Shown here piece after piece: positions 1 to 8,473 of a stretch of DNA of 64,000 bases (its first letter is position 1; each line of letters starts with the position of its first letter). The stretch is taken from contig NZ_VIWU01000001.1 in the NCBI RefSeq assembly GCF_007994075.1, forward strand, positions 7,750,001 to 7,814,000. Direction: 5' to 3'. Position numbers and translations under genes: made by a program. Below the pieces are notes generated by a model. The model made no database searches, was not told the origin of the DNA, and saw nothing but the letters and a program-made list of their open reading frames with translations. The stretch comes from Pseudonocardia hierapolitana. Lineage in GTDB: Bacteria > Actinomycetota > Actinomycetes > Mycobacteriales > Pseudonocardiaceae.

Positions 1-129
1 CGAGATGATGGTGAACGAGATGGCGAAGTTGGAGAACCCGCCCATCTCTCTGTACAGCACTTGGGCGTAGCCGAGGCGATGCAGGATCGCTTCGTCGTCG
101 GTGCGCTGGGCACCCTCGGTGGCGGCCAC
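1..129 (-). CDS. Amino-acid permease (APC superfamily), N-terminal fragment
   Basis: Only the first 43 codons lie in the window; the gene continues beyond base 1. The start is GTG at 129-127, with a GAGGAG ribosome site at 132-138 on the minus strand. The translated part reads DDEAILHRLGYAQVLYREMG followed by a stretch that enters the first membrane helix (NFAISFTIIS). This is the typical cytoplasmic head of actinobacterial APC amino-acid/GABA-type permeases, which are secondary transporters with about 12 helices. It lies 36 bp downstream of a choline/ethanolamine-kinase-like gene on the same strand, so both may serve uptake and use of an amine. The substrate cannot be told from this fragment. 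Confidence 0.72.
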   Translation of the reverse strand, partial: MAATEGAQRTDDEAILHRLGYAQVLYREMGGFSNFAISFTIIS

Positions 130-165
130 GGGGGCTCCTCGGTGGTTCGGGGGGTGGATCGTGGG

Positions 166-1089
166 TTATTCGGGTTGGGAGGCCGCCTCGAGCAGCTGCT
201 CGAGGTCGGGCCCGTCGAACGCCGCGACGGCGCGGTCGTACTTCTCCATGCCCCAGGACCAGAAGTCGAAGTCCAGAGGGCTGGAGCCGTGCTGGATGGC
301 CGCCCAGAGTGTCCAGCCGTACTGCGACATCAGGGCGAACAGGCGCGCCCGTGCGACCTGTCGCGGGCGGGGGCGCCCGTAGTAGGCCGTGACGAGCTCG
401 TCGAGCAGGGGGAGCGGCAGCGTCGCCTCGCTCCAGATGTTGCCGAGCTCGAAACACGGGTCGTTGTTGCCCGAGTACTCGTAGTCGATGATCCGCACGC
501 GCTCGCCGTCGTCGAGCAGGTTCTCGGCGAGCAGGTCGTTGTTGCAGGGCACCGTGTCGGTGCGGGGCCCCAGCGCCTCGCGGATCCGGGCGACCATCGG
601 CGCGAACTCGTCGTAGCGCTCCGGGAGGCGGAATCCGTGCTCGGCGACGATCCGCCGGTACCGGGCCTGCACCTCGAACATGTCGAAGTCGTTGACGAAT
701 CGCGGTCCGGCGTGCAGCTGCCGGCACGCGGCCGCCACGCGCTGCAGGACATCCGGGCGGTGCAGGTCGGCGTCGCTCAGCGCCCTGCCGCACAGGAAGC
801 CGACGGCGAGACCCTCGCCGGGCCGGTAGTGCAGCACCGGGGCGCCCACCCCGGCCTCGGCCGCCGCCACCGAGTTGGCGTGCTCGACATCACGATCGAT
901 GCCCAGCAGGCTCTTCCCGCCGGCGGGGATGCGCACCACACACGTGCCGTCGGCGTTGGTGACCTTGAGGTTGCGATTGGTGAGCCCACCAGGGAGATCG
1001 ACGACGGTGCGCGGGTGTCGCGCGGTGCACGGAATCGTGTCGAGCAGCGCGTCGAGGTCCGGATCGAGCACGGTCGTGGTCAACTCCAC
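166..1089 (-). CDS. Choline/ethanolamine kinase-like phosphotransferase
   Basis: 307 aa, GTG start. The protein has the APH/choline-kinase fold. An N-terminal nucleotide-binding part contains GGLTNRN and VVRIPAGG; the catalytic loop is CNNDLLAENLL (Asp as base; Asn replaces the usual His of HND, as I recall from relatives); the metal-binding motif is IIDYEYSGNND. Members phosphorylate choline, ethanolamine or related amino alcohols with ATP in the cytoplasm; the true substrate is not shown here. It is divergent from a dimethylglycine-dehydrogenase-like gene and followed by an amino-acid permease. A TACCAT box lies 6 nt before the GTG, suggesting a leaderless mRNA, and the palindrome at 1116-1131 would overlap its -35 region. 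Confidence 0.82.
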   Translation of the reverse strand: MELTTTVLDPDLDALLDTIPCTARHPRTVVDLPGGLTNRNLKVTNADGTCVVRIPAGGKSLLGIDRDVEHANSVAAAEAGVGAPVLHYRPGEGLAVGFLCGRALSDADLHRPDVLQRVAAACRQLHAGPRFVNDFDMFEVQARYRRIVAEHGFRLPERYDEFAPMVARIREALGPRTDTVPCNNDLLAENLLDDGERVRIIDYEYSGNNDPCFELGNIWSEATLPLPLLDELVTAYYGRPRPRQVARARLFALMSQYGWTLWAAIQHGSSPLDFDFWSWGMEKYDRAVAAFDGPDLEQLLEAASQPE

Positions 1090-1095
1090 TGGGGG

Positions 1096-1101
1096 ATGGT
1101 A
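1096..1101 (-). promoter_or_regulatory. Putative -10 box of the kinase gene
   Basis: TACCAT on the minus strand ends 6 nt before the GTG start at 1089. That spacing leaves almost no 5' leader. The matching -35 region would fall on the palindromic operator at 1116-1131. Confidence 0.4.
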
Positions 1102-1115
1102 GAAGTCGCGTCAAA

Positions 1116-1131
1116 TACGGTCTAGACCGTA
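1116..1131. promoter_or_regulatory. Palindromic operator between divergent genes
   Basis: TACGGTCTAGACCGTA is a perfect 16-bp palindrome in the 53-bp gap between the kinase-like gene and the flavoenzyme gene. Its GGTCTAGACC core is the type bound by HutC-subfamily GntR repressors (the DasR site has the same core). It is placed to control both directions. The core GTCTAGAC recurs upstream of the GntR gene at 8531. Which regulator binds is inference. Confidence 0.7.
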
Positions 1132-1142
1132 AGGTGCGGGTC

Positions 1143-3584
1143 ATGCCAGATGTGTTGCCCACCCGTGCCCGCATCGTGATCATCGGTGGAGGGGTGGGCG
1201 GCGCCAGTGTGGCCTACCACCTCGCGGAGCGTGGCGAGCGGGATGTCCTGTTGCTCGAGCGCTCCGAGCTGACCAGTGGATCGACGTTCCACTCGGCGGG
1301 TCTCGTCGGGCAGCTGCGCTCGGATCCCGCTCTGACCAGGATGAACGTGTACTCCGCCGAGCTGTACCGCAAGCTCGAGGCAGGCGGTGGCGAGCACGCT
1401 CCGGGGTGGGTCGAGTCGGGGTCGTTGCGGCTCGCGTCCTCGCCCGAGCGCCTCGAGGAGATCCGCCGTCAGGCGGGGTGGGCGGCCCGGTCCGGGCTGC
1501 CCCTGGAGTTGATCTCCGCCGAGGAGGCGCGGGAGCTGTTTCCGCTGATGAGCACGGATGGCGTGCTCGGCGCGGCGTACACGCCGACGGACGGGCACGT
1601 GGACCCGTCGCGGCTGTGCTACGCCCTCGCGGCCCTGGCCAGGGCGAACGGGGTCACGATCGCACAACGAACCCGTGTCGTCGGGATCAACATCGCAAAA
1701 GGCCAGGTCAGCGGCGTACGAACGGATCAGGGCGACGTCGAGTGCGAGATCGTCGTCGACTGCGGAGGGATGTTCGCGGCCGAGATCGGCCGGCTCGCGG
1801 GGGTCCGGATCCCGGTGGTGCCGATGTCGCACCAGTACGTCGTCACGGCGCCGCTACCGGTGGGATCCATGCCGGCCGACCGGCCGCTGCCCTCGCTGCG
1901 CGACCCCGACCTGCTCGTCTACTACCGCCAGGAGGTGGACGGCCTCGTCATGGGCGGCTACGAGCGGCAGTCGGCTCCGTGGACGGCCAGTGCGCGTTCC
2001 TACGATGCCGTGCCGGCGGACTTCAACGGCAAGCTGCTGTCGCCGGACTGGGACCGGTTCTCCGAGATCATCGAGAACGCGCAGGTCCGGGTCCCCGTGC
2101 TGGCCGACACCGGGATCACGACGATGATCAACGGGCCGGAGGCGTTCACGCCGGACAACGAGTTCTGCCTGGGGGAGACCGACGTCGCGGGCTTCTTCGT
2201 CGCCGCGGGGTTCTGCGCGCACGGCATCGCGGGCGCCGGCGGGATCGGGCGGGTGATGGCCGACTGGGTCCTCGACGGCGACCCGGGCATGGACCTGTGG
2301 CACATGGACGTGCGCCGCTTCGGCCGTCACTACCGCTCGCCCGGCTACACCCTCGTGCGGACGGTCGAGAACTACGAGAGCTACTACGACATCCGCTACC
2401 CGGCGGCGGAACGCTCGGCGGGTCGCCCGCTGCGCACGTCACCCGCCTACTCGTGGCACGCCGCGCACGGAGCCGTGTTCGGCGAGAAGGCCGGGTGGGA
2501 GCGGGTGAACCACTATTCGGACGCGGGATCCGAGCAGCTGCGTCCGCGGGGATGGGCGGGCCGGCACTGGTCGCCCTGCGTGGAGCCCGAGCACCGGGCC
2601 GTGCGCGAGGCGGCGGGGCTGTTCGACGAGAGCTCGTTCGCCAAGATCTCGATCAGCGGTACGGACGCGGCCGCGTTCTGCGCGCACGTCTTCGCCGGGC
2701 GGGTGGACCGGGCGCCGGGGGCCGTGGTCTACACCCAGGCGCTGAACGACCGGGGCGGCATCGAGATGGACGTCACGCTCACCCGGCTCGCCGAGGACGA
2801 GTTCCTCGTGGTGACCGGCACCGCCTTCGGCACGCACGACCTCGGCTGGCTGCGCCGACAGGCGAGGTTGACCGGCGCGTCGGTGCGGCTCGCCGACGTC
2901 ACGGGCGCCGAGGCGTGCTTCGGGCTGTGGGGCCCGCAGGCGCGGGAGCTGCTCGCCCCGCTCACCCCCGCGTCGCTCGGAAGTGCCGACTTCCCGTTCG
3001 GCACCATGCAGGAGACGACCGTGGGCGACATCCCCGTGCGCGCCGTGCGCGTGACGTTCGTGGGCGAGCTGGGGTGGGAGCTGTACTGCTCCACCGAGTT
3101 CGGCGCCGCCCTGTGGCGCACGCTCGCCGACACCGGGGCCCGGCCGTGCGGCTACCGGGCGATCGAGAGCCTGCGGCTGGAGAAGGGCTACCGGGTGTGG
3201 GGGGCCGACATCACCCCCGAGACGACGCCCGACGAGGCCGGGCTCGCCTTCGCCGTGCGCAAGGAGGGGGAGTTCGTCGGGCGTGCGGCCCTCCTCGCGG
3301 CCCGCGAGCGAGGGCTCGCCCGCACCCTGCGCTGCCTCGTGCTCGACGACCCGCGCGCCGTGGCGCTCGGCGGGGAACCGGTGCGCCTGGGCGGCGAGGT
3401 GGTGGGGCAGGTGACCTCCGGGGGCTACGGCTACACGGTGGCCCGGTCCATCGCCTACGCCTACCTGCCGGCAGGGACCGCCGAGGGAACCGAGCTGTCG
3501 GTGCAGGTGGACGGCACGTGGGAACGCGCGGCGGTGGCCCCGAGCCCGCTCTACGACCCGAGGGGCGAGCGCATCCGCGCGTGA
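1143..3584 (+). CDS. FAD-dependent dimethylglycine/sarcosine dehydrogenase-like protein with GcvT domain
   Basis: 813 aa from ATG 1143, chosen because AAGG lies 8 nt upstream; an in-frame GTG at 1134 is the alternative. Residues about 9-380 form a DAO-type flavoprotein: Rossmann motif GGGVGGAS, and SGSTFHSAGL with His50 at the position where DMGDH/SARDH relatives attach FAD covalently. The rest is a folate-binding aminomethyltransferase (GcvT) fold plus its C-terminal barrel. The family oxidatively demethylates N-methylglycines and passes the one-carbon unit to tetrahydrofolate. The exact substrate is unproven; the adjacent choline-kinase-like gene hints at choline/betaine-derived amines. The GGTCTAGACC operator just upstream suggests GntR control. 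Confidence 0.85.
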   Translation: MPDVLPTRARIVIIGGGVGGASVAYHLAERGERDVLLLERSELTSGSTFHSAGLVGQLRSDPALTRMNVYSAELYRKLEAGGGEHAPGWVESGSLRLASSPERLEEIRRQAGWAARSGLPLELISAEEARELFPLMSTDGVLGAAYTPTDGHVDPSRLCYALAALARANGVTIAQRTRVVGINIAKGQVSGVRTDQGDVECEIVVDCGGMFAAEIGRLAGVRIPVVPMSHQYVVTAPLPVGSMPADRPLPSLRDPDLLVYYRQEVDGLVMGGYERQSAPWTASARSYDAVPADFNGKLLSPDWDRFSEIIENAQVRVPVLADTGITTMINGPEAFTPDNEFCLGETDVAGFFVAAGFCAHGIAGAGGIGRVMADWVLDGDPGMDLWHMDVRRFGRHYRSPGYTLVRTVENYESYYDIRYPAAERSAGRPLRTSPAYSWHAAHGAVFGEKAGWERVNHYSDAGSEQLRPRGWAGRHWSPCVEPEHRAVREAAGLFDESSFAKISISGTDAAAFCAHVFAGRVDRAPGAVVYTQALNDRGGIEMDVTLTRLAEDEFLVVTGTAFGTHDLGWLRRQARLTGASVRLADVTGAEACFGLWGPQARELLAPLTPASLGSADFPFGTMQETTVGDIPVRAVRVTFVGELGWELYCSTEFGAALWRTLADTGARPCGYRAIESLRLEKGYRVWGADITPETTPDEAGLAFAVRKEGEFVGRAALLAARERGLARTLRCLVLDDPRAVALGGEPVRLGGEVVGQVTSGGYGYTVARSIAYAYLPAGTAEGTELSVQVDGTWERAAVAPSPLYDPRGERIRA

Positions 3585-3793
3585 TCGCCGATCTTCACCC
3601 GGGTGTACTAATTGTAGAAGAAGTCGGCACCAGGCGTAACGATGGGCGGCGTCGGGACGAATCCCACTGCGCTGTTCACGTGAGCGTGCTGGTACGAGGT
3701 CGTCGCCCACGGTGACATCGGCGTCGCCGTGCGGCTCCCCCCGAACGTCCTTCGGCCTGCGCGTTCCGCTCCCCGTCAGCTCAGCCGTGGAGG

Positions 3794-5584
3794 ATGCGGA
3801 TGCGTCGCTCGGTCTGCAGATCTGTCGTCAACCTGATCCCGCACGGATACGGCCTGGCCGAGGCGGACTGGCAGCGCCGCCACCGGCTGCTGCTGGTCGT
3901 GCTGGCCGTGCACGTGCCCGGCCTCGCCGCCTTCGGCCTGTTCCTGCGCCGGCCGCCCGACGCCGTCCTGATCGCGGTCGCGGTCCCCGCCGCGTGCCTG
4001 CTCGTCGGCTGGCTGCTGCGGCGGCACCGGCGGGTGGCATCGGTCGCGGTCACCGCCGGGCTCGTCTGGAGTTCGGCGGCGCTGGTCGGCCTGACCGACG
4101 GCACCATCGAGGCCCACTTCCACTTCTTCGTGATCATCGGCTTCATCGCCCTGTACCAGGACTGGGTCCCGTTCCTCACCAACGTGCTCTTCACCGTGGT
4201 GAGCCACGGCGTCGGATCGGCCTGGCAGCAGTCGCTGATCTTCAACCACGAGCCGGCTCAGGCGAACCCGTGGCTGTGGTCGTTGATCCACGGCGTCGCG
4301 GTGCTCGTCGCCTGTCTGGGAATGGCGCTGTTCTGGCGGGTCACCGAGGACTCGCAGCAGGAGAAGGACGCACTGGCGCAGCGGCTGGCCGATGCCGAGA
4401 TCAACCGGCGGCAGTTCGCCTCCGACCTGCTGGTGAACCTGGCCCGGCGCAACCAGAGCATGCTCTACCGGCAGCTCGAGATCATCAACCAGCTCGAGAC
4501 GGCGGAGCAGGACCCGGACGCGCTCGCCGAGCTGTTCAAGCTCGACCACCTCGCCACCCGGGTGCAGCGCAACGCCGAGAGCCTGCTCGTCCTCGCCGGC
4601 GAGGAGCCGGCGCGGATCTGGCGCGAGCCGGTCGCGCTGCGCGACGTCGTGCGTGCCGCCATCGCCGAGACCGAGGACTTCGAGCGCGTGTCGGTGCTCA
4701 TCGACGACCGCCTCGCCATCGCCGGCCACAGCGTCACCGACCTCACCCATCTGATCGCGGAGCTCACCGAGAACGCTGTGCGGTTCTCCCCTCCGGACAC
4801 CCTCGTGCGGATCCGCATGCGCCCCGACCGGGAACACCCCGGCGGCGAGCTGCTCGTGATCGAGGACTGGGGCGTCGGGATGCCCGCCGAGGACCTCGCG
4901 GCGGCCAACGCGATCCTGGCGAAGGCCGTCGAGGTCGACCTCTCGGTGGCCCAGCGCCTGGGGTTCCACGTCGTCGCCCGGCTCAGCGCGCGGCACGGCA
5001 TCCGGGTCACGCTCTCCCCGACCCCCGCGTCGGGCACCACCGCGGTGGTCGCCCTGCCCGTCGAACTGTTCGAGGGCGATGCCGACCCGTTCGGTCTCGG
5101 GCGCGAGCCCGTCGCGATCGCCGGGGGAACCGTGCCCTCGACCATCGGCACCGCCGTGCTGGCACGTCCCCAGCGCGGCGGGGGTGCACACCGGCTCCGC
5201 TTCGACGGTGACGACACCCGGCCGGGCCGGTGGGGACCGCACGAGGCCGCACCCGAACCGGCGGTGCCGGCCCAGCGCTCCGAACCGGCGTGGTTCGGCG
5301 ACGACGCCGGGCAGTACATCGGCCTGCGCCGCCGGGTGCCGCAGACCCACATCGTGCCGGAACTGCGGTCGGTCGGATCCGCCGGCGCCGAGCGTCCCGC
5401 GCTCCCGCCCGCCCACGTGACGGGCGCCGCGCAGGCGCTCTCGCGCTTCCACGCCGGGCGGCGCGCCGCCGTCGAACAGGGTGAGGAGGCACCGCCGGAA
5501 GGCGCGGGCACCGCGTGGTTCGAGCCCGCGCCGTCCGCTCCCGCGCCCTCCGACGCGAGACCCGAACCGGGGACGGGGCGGTGA
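3794..5584 (+). CDS. Conservon-type membrane sensor histidine kinase (CvnA-like)
   Basis: 596 aa; ATG preceded by GTGGAGG. Residues about 25-195 form a multi-helix membrane domain rich in His and Trp (AHFHFFVIIGFIALYQDW). A dimerisation segment follows (VNLARRNQSMLYRQLEIINQ, typical of conservon kinases). The ATPase domain has an N-box (ELTENAVRFSPP) and a G1 box (EDWGVGMP). Residues after about 430 are a Pro/Ala/Arg-rich tail. Members sense an unknown signal and act with a Ras-like GTPase module. The stop overlaps the GTG of the DUF742 gene (GTGA), and the roadblock gene normally next in such loci is absent. The 209-bp gap upstream shows no clear promoter beyond an AT-richer patch near 3606. 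Confidence 0.85.
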   Translation: MRMRRSVCRSVVNLIPHGYGLAEADWQRRHRLLLVVLAVHVPGLAAFGLFLRRPPDAVLIAVAVPAACLLVGWLLRRHRRVASVAVTAGLVWSSAALVGLTDGTIEAHFHFFVIIGFIALYQDWVPFLTNVLFTVVSHGVGSAWQQSLIFNHEPAQANPWLWSLIHGVAVLVACLGMALFWRVTEDSQQEKDALAQRLADAEINRRQFASDLLVNLARRNQSMLYRQLEIINQLETAEQDPDALAELFKLDHLATRVQRNAESLLVLAGEEPARIWREPVALRDVVRAAIAETEDFERVSVLIDDRLAIAGHSVTDLTHLIAELTENAVRFSPPDTLVRIRMRPDREHPGGELLVIEDWGVGMPAEDLAAANAILAKAVEVDLSVAQRLGFHVVARLSARHGIRVTLSPTPASGTTAVVALPVELFEGDADPFGLGREPVAIAGGTVPSTIGTAVLARPQRGGGAHRLRFDGDDTRPGRWGPHEAAPEPAVPAQRSEPAWFGDDAGQYIGLRRRVPQTHIVPELRSVGSAGAERPALPPAHVTGAAQALSRFHAGRRAAVEQGEEAPPEGAGTAWFEPAPSAPAPSDARPEPGTGR

Positions 5585-5967
5585 GCGGGCCGGAGCCGCC
5601 CCGGCACCGAGCAGAGGGGGCGGCCCCGCGCCGGCTCGTCCCCGTCTACGCCCTCACCGGTGGGCGTACCCGGTCGGGCGGACGCGACCTGCCGATGGAG
5701 TCGCTCGTGACCGCCACGGACCACGCGAGATGGGCCAACGACCTGCAGAACGAGTACCGCACGATCATCGAGCTGGCCCGCACGCCGGTGTCGCTCGTGG
5801 AGATCGGTGCGGCGCTCACCGTGCCCGTGACGGTCGCACGCGTGCTCGTGAGCGACCTCGTCGAGGGCGGCTATCTCGACGTGCACGCCCCGCCACCCGC
5901 ATTCGCGGGCGGACGACCGAGCGCCGCGGTGCTCACCCGCCTCCTGGACGGCCTGCGTGCCCGCTGA
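5581..5967 (+). CDS. DUF742 protein (CvnC-like)
   Basis: 128 aa. The GTG at 5581 overlaps the kinase stop. After a short basic, disordered N-terminus come RLVPVYALTGGRT and a winged-helix-like segment, ending with GGRPSAAVLTRLLDGLRAR. DUF742 proteins accompany Ras-like GTPases in actinobacterial conservons and are thought to link the kinase and the GTPase; the biochemical role is not established. It overlaps the GTPase start by 11 bp, so the three genes are translationally coupled. Confidence 0.85.
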   Translation: MSGPEPPRHRAEGAAPRRLVPVYALTGGRTRSGGRDLPMESLVTATDHARWANDLQNEYRTIIELARTPVSLVEIGAALTVPVTVARVLVSDLVEGGYLDVHAPPPAFAGGRPSAAVLTRLLDGLRAR

Positions 5968-6565
5968 CCATCGGCCGGACCGGCCAGGGCTGATCCCGCT
6001 GAAGATCGTGATCGCGGGCGGGTTCGGGGTCGGGAAGACGACGCTCGTGCGCTCGGTGTCCGAGATCGCACCGCTGTCCACCGAGGAGGCCCTCACCGTG
6101 GCGTCCGTGGGCGTCGACGACCTCGGGGCGGTGCCGGACAAGACCACCACGACGGTGGCGCTGGACTTCGGCCGGATCAGCATCGGCGACTCGCTGATGC
6201 TCTACCTGTTCGGCACGCCGGGGCAGGACCGCTTCTGGTTCATGTGGGACGAGCTCGTGCGGGGCGCTGTCGGCGGCATCGTGCTGGTCGACCTGCGCCG
6301 GATCCAGGACTCCTTCGCCGCCGTGGACTTCTTCGAGGGCCGCGACGTCCCGTTCGTCGTGGCGGTGAACACGTTCCCGGGCTCCGACCGGTTCGGCCCC
6401 GCGGCCGTGCACGACGCGCTGCGGCTACGGACCGACGTGCCGGTCGTGCGGATGGACGCGCGGGAGCCCAGCTCGTGCCTCGCGACGATCGTCCGGCTCG
6501 TCGAGCACGCGCTCGACCGCTCCAACGTGGTGCGGTTCCCGCGCCCAGTGCCGTTCAGCAATTGA
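5957..6565 (+). CDS. Ras-like/ATP-GTP-binding protein (CvnD-like)
   Basis: 202 aa from GTG 5957, inside the end of the DUF742 gene. Motifs are P-loop GGFGVGKTT, switch region PDKTTTTVALDFGRI, G3-like LFGTPGQDRFWFMWDE, and NTFPG at the G4 position. These are typical of conservon GTPases (MglA/CvnD relatives), cytoplasmic switches that cycle between GTP and GDP. In other loci a roadblock protein (CvnB) acts with this GTPase; none is encoded here. The 3' end carries one copy of a 13-bp repeat shared with the end of the convergent recQ gene. Confidence 0.87.
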   Translation: MPADHRPDRPGLIPLKIVIAGGFGVGKTTLVRSVSEIAPLSTEEALTVASVGVDDLGAVPDKTTTTVALDFGRISIGDSLMLYLFGTPGQDRFWFMWDELVRGAVGGIVLVDLRRIQDSFAAVDFFEGRDVPFVVAVNTFPGSDRFGPAAVHDALRLRTDVPVVRMDAREPSSCLATIVRLVEHALDRSNVVRFPRPVPFSN

Positions 6566-6577
6566 GTGCCGTTCAGC
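6547..6577. repeat. 13-bp direct repeat at the GTPase/recQ junction
   Basis: AGTGCCGTTCAGC occurs at 6547-6559 and 6565-6577, separated by 5 bp. The first copy is in the last GTPase codons and the second overlaps the recQ stop. It looks like a short duplication. It is not a hairpin, so this convergent junction lacks the stem seen at other junctions. Confidence 0.8.
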
Positions 6578-8411
6578 CGGCGAGGGCCTCGAGCACCTGC
6601 TCGCCGTAGCGGGCGAGCTTGGTCTCGCCGACGCCGCTGACCGTGCCCAGCTCGGCGAGCGACGTGGGGCGCCGGGACGCGATCTCGCGGAGCGTGGCGT
6701 CGTGGAAGATCACGTAGGCCGGCACGCCCTGCTCCTTCGCGGCGGCACCGCGCCAGGCGCGCAGGCGCTCGAAGAGCGGGGCCGCCTCGGGGGCGAGGGC
6801 GGGCTGCGCCGCCTTGGCCGGACGGGACCGGCGGGCCTGCCGCTGCGGGTCGCGCCGCAGCATCACCTGACGCTCGCCGCGCAGCACGGGGCGGCTCTCC
6901 TCGGTGAGCACGAACGTCTGGTGCCGCGGCTCCACCGCCAGCATCCCGCGGGCGACGAGCTGGCGCAGCACCGTCCGCCACTCGGCCTCCCCGAGGTCGG
7001 TGCCGACGCCGAAGACGGTGAGCGAGTGGTGGTCGAACTGCTCGACCTTGGCCGTGCGCCGGCCCAGCAGGATGTCCACGATCTGCCCGGCGCCGAACTT
7101 CTGGCGCCGCTCCCGGTCCAGCCGGAACACGGTGGAGAGCACCTTCTGCGCCGCCACCGTGCCGTCCCAGGACTCGGGCTTGACCAGGCAGGTGTCGCAG
7201 TTGCCACAGGGTGGCGTGCCGCGCTGGCCGAAGTAGGCGAGCAGCTGGGAGCGTCGGCACTCGACCGTCTCGCACAGCGCGAGCATGGCGTCGAGGTGCT
7301 GGGCGAGGCGGCGGCGGTGCTCGCGGTCGCCGTCGGACTCCTCGATCATCTTCCGCTGCTGCACGACGTCGGCCAGCCCGTAGGCGAGCCATGCGGTGGA
7401 CGGCAGGCCGTCGCGGCCCGCGCGACCGGTCTCCTGGTAGTAGCCCTCGACGGACTTGGGCAGGTCGAGGTGTGCGACGAACCGCACGTCGGGCTTGTCG
7501 ATGCCCATGCCGAACGCGATCGTGGCCACGACGATCACGCCGTCCTCGCGCAGGAACCGGGACTGGTTCGCCGCGCGCGTGGCCGCGTCGAGACCGGCGT
7601 GGTACGGCAGCGCGGTGAGGCCCTGGGCCGCCAGGAACTCGGCGGTGCGCTCCACCGAGTTGCGGGAGAGGCAGTAGACGATCCCCGCGTCGCCCGCGTG
7701 CTCGGTGCGGAGGAGGTCGAGCAGCTGGCGGCGCGGATCGTCCTTCGGCGCGATCCGGTACTGGATGTTGGGGCGGTCGAAGCTCGCGACGAAGTGCCGC
7801 GCCCGCTCGCTCGGCTGCAGGTCGAGGCGCTGGGCGATCTCGGTGTGGGTGGCCTCGGTGGCGGTGGCCGTGAGCGCGATGCGCGGCACGTCGGGCCAGC
7901 GCTCGTGCAGCTGCGAGAGCTCCAGGTAGTCGGGCCGGAAGTCGTGGCCCCACTGCGCCACGCAGTGGGCCTCGTCGATGGCGAAGAGCGCGATCCGGCC
8001 GCGCTCGAGCAGGCCCAGCGTGGACGGCACGCGCAGCCGCTCGGGGGCGAGGTAGATCAGGTCGAGCTCGCCTGCGAGGAACGCCTGCTCGGTGTCGCGG
8101 CGCTCCTCGAAGGACTGGGTGGAGTTGAGGAACCCGGCCCGCACCCCCAGCGCGCGCAGCGCGTCGACCTGGTCCTGCATGAGCGCGATGAGCGGGGACA
8201 CGACCACGCCGACACCGGGACGCACCAGCGCGGGGATCTGGTAGCACAGGGACTTCCCGCCGCCGGTGGGCATCAGGACCAGCGCGTCCCCGCCGCCGCA
8301 GACGTGCTCGATGATCTCCGCCTGCTGGCCGCGGAACGACTCGTAGCCGAAGACGCGGCGCAGGACGTCGAGCGGGGCCGTCATGGGATCAGCGGTCCTG
8401 ACGTCGGGCAC
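6573..8411 (-). CDS. recQ: ATP-dependent DNA helicase RecQ
   Basis: 612 aa from GTG 8411 (TACGAT box 6 nt upstream); ATG 8384 is the other possible start. Helicase motifs: Walker A MPTGGGKSLCYQ near residue 46, DEAHC near 143, motif VI YYQETGRAGRDG. The RecQ zinc-binding segment (CRRSQLLAYFG...CGNCDTC) and an RQC region follow. The C-terminus is an HRDC domain (SLAELGTVSGVGETKLARYG). It unwinds DNA 3'-5' in recombination and repair. It is convergent with the conservon GTPase and divergent from the GntR gene. Length is normal for bacterial RecQ. Confidence 0.95.
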   Translation of the reverse strand: MPDVRTADPMTAPLDVLRRVFGYESFRGQQAEIIEHVCGGGDALVLMPTGGGKSLCYQIPALVRPGVGVVVSPLIALMQDQVDALRALGVRAGFLNSTQSFEERRDTEQAFLAGELDLIYLAPERLRVPSTLGLLERGRIALFAIDEAHCVAQWGHDFRPDYLELSQLHERWPDVPRIALTATATEATHTEIAQRLDLQPSERARHFVASFDRPNIQYRIAPKDDPRRQLLDLLRTEHAGDAGIVYCLSRNSVERTAEFLAAQGLTALPYHAGLDAATRAANQSRFLREDGVIVVATIAFGMGIDKPDVRFVAHLDLPKSVEGYYQETGRAGRDGLPSTAWLAYGLADVVQQRKMIEESDGDREHRRRLAQHLDAMLALCETVECRRSQLLAYFGQRGTPPCGNCDTCLVKPESWDGTVAAQKVLSTVFRLDRERRQKFGAGQIVDILLGRRTAKVEQFDHHSLTVFGVGTDLGEAEWRTVLRQLVARGMLAVEPRHQTFVLTEESRPVLRGERQVMLRRDPQRQARRSRPAKAAQPALAPEAAPLFERLRAWRGAAAKEQGVPAYVIFHDATLREIASRRPTSLAELGTVSGVGETKLARYGEQVLEALAG

Positions 8412-8417
8412 CCGGCG

Positions 8418-8423
8418 ATCGTA
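8418..8423 (-). promoter_or_regulatory. Putative -10 box of recQ
   Basis: TACGAT on the minus strand, 6 nt before the GTG at 8411, implies leaderless transcription from that GTG. Confidence 0.4.
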
Positions 8424-8473
8424 GGGGGACGGTCCGACGGTGCGGGGCCGAACCGTCGAATCCGCCGTCCCGG

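Noticed and set aside
1406-3715. 769-codon open frame overlapping the flavoenzyme in another frame
   Set aside because: It is Arg/Ala-rich nonsense in a shifted frame; the flavoenzyme frame has complete FAD and GcvT motifs.
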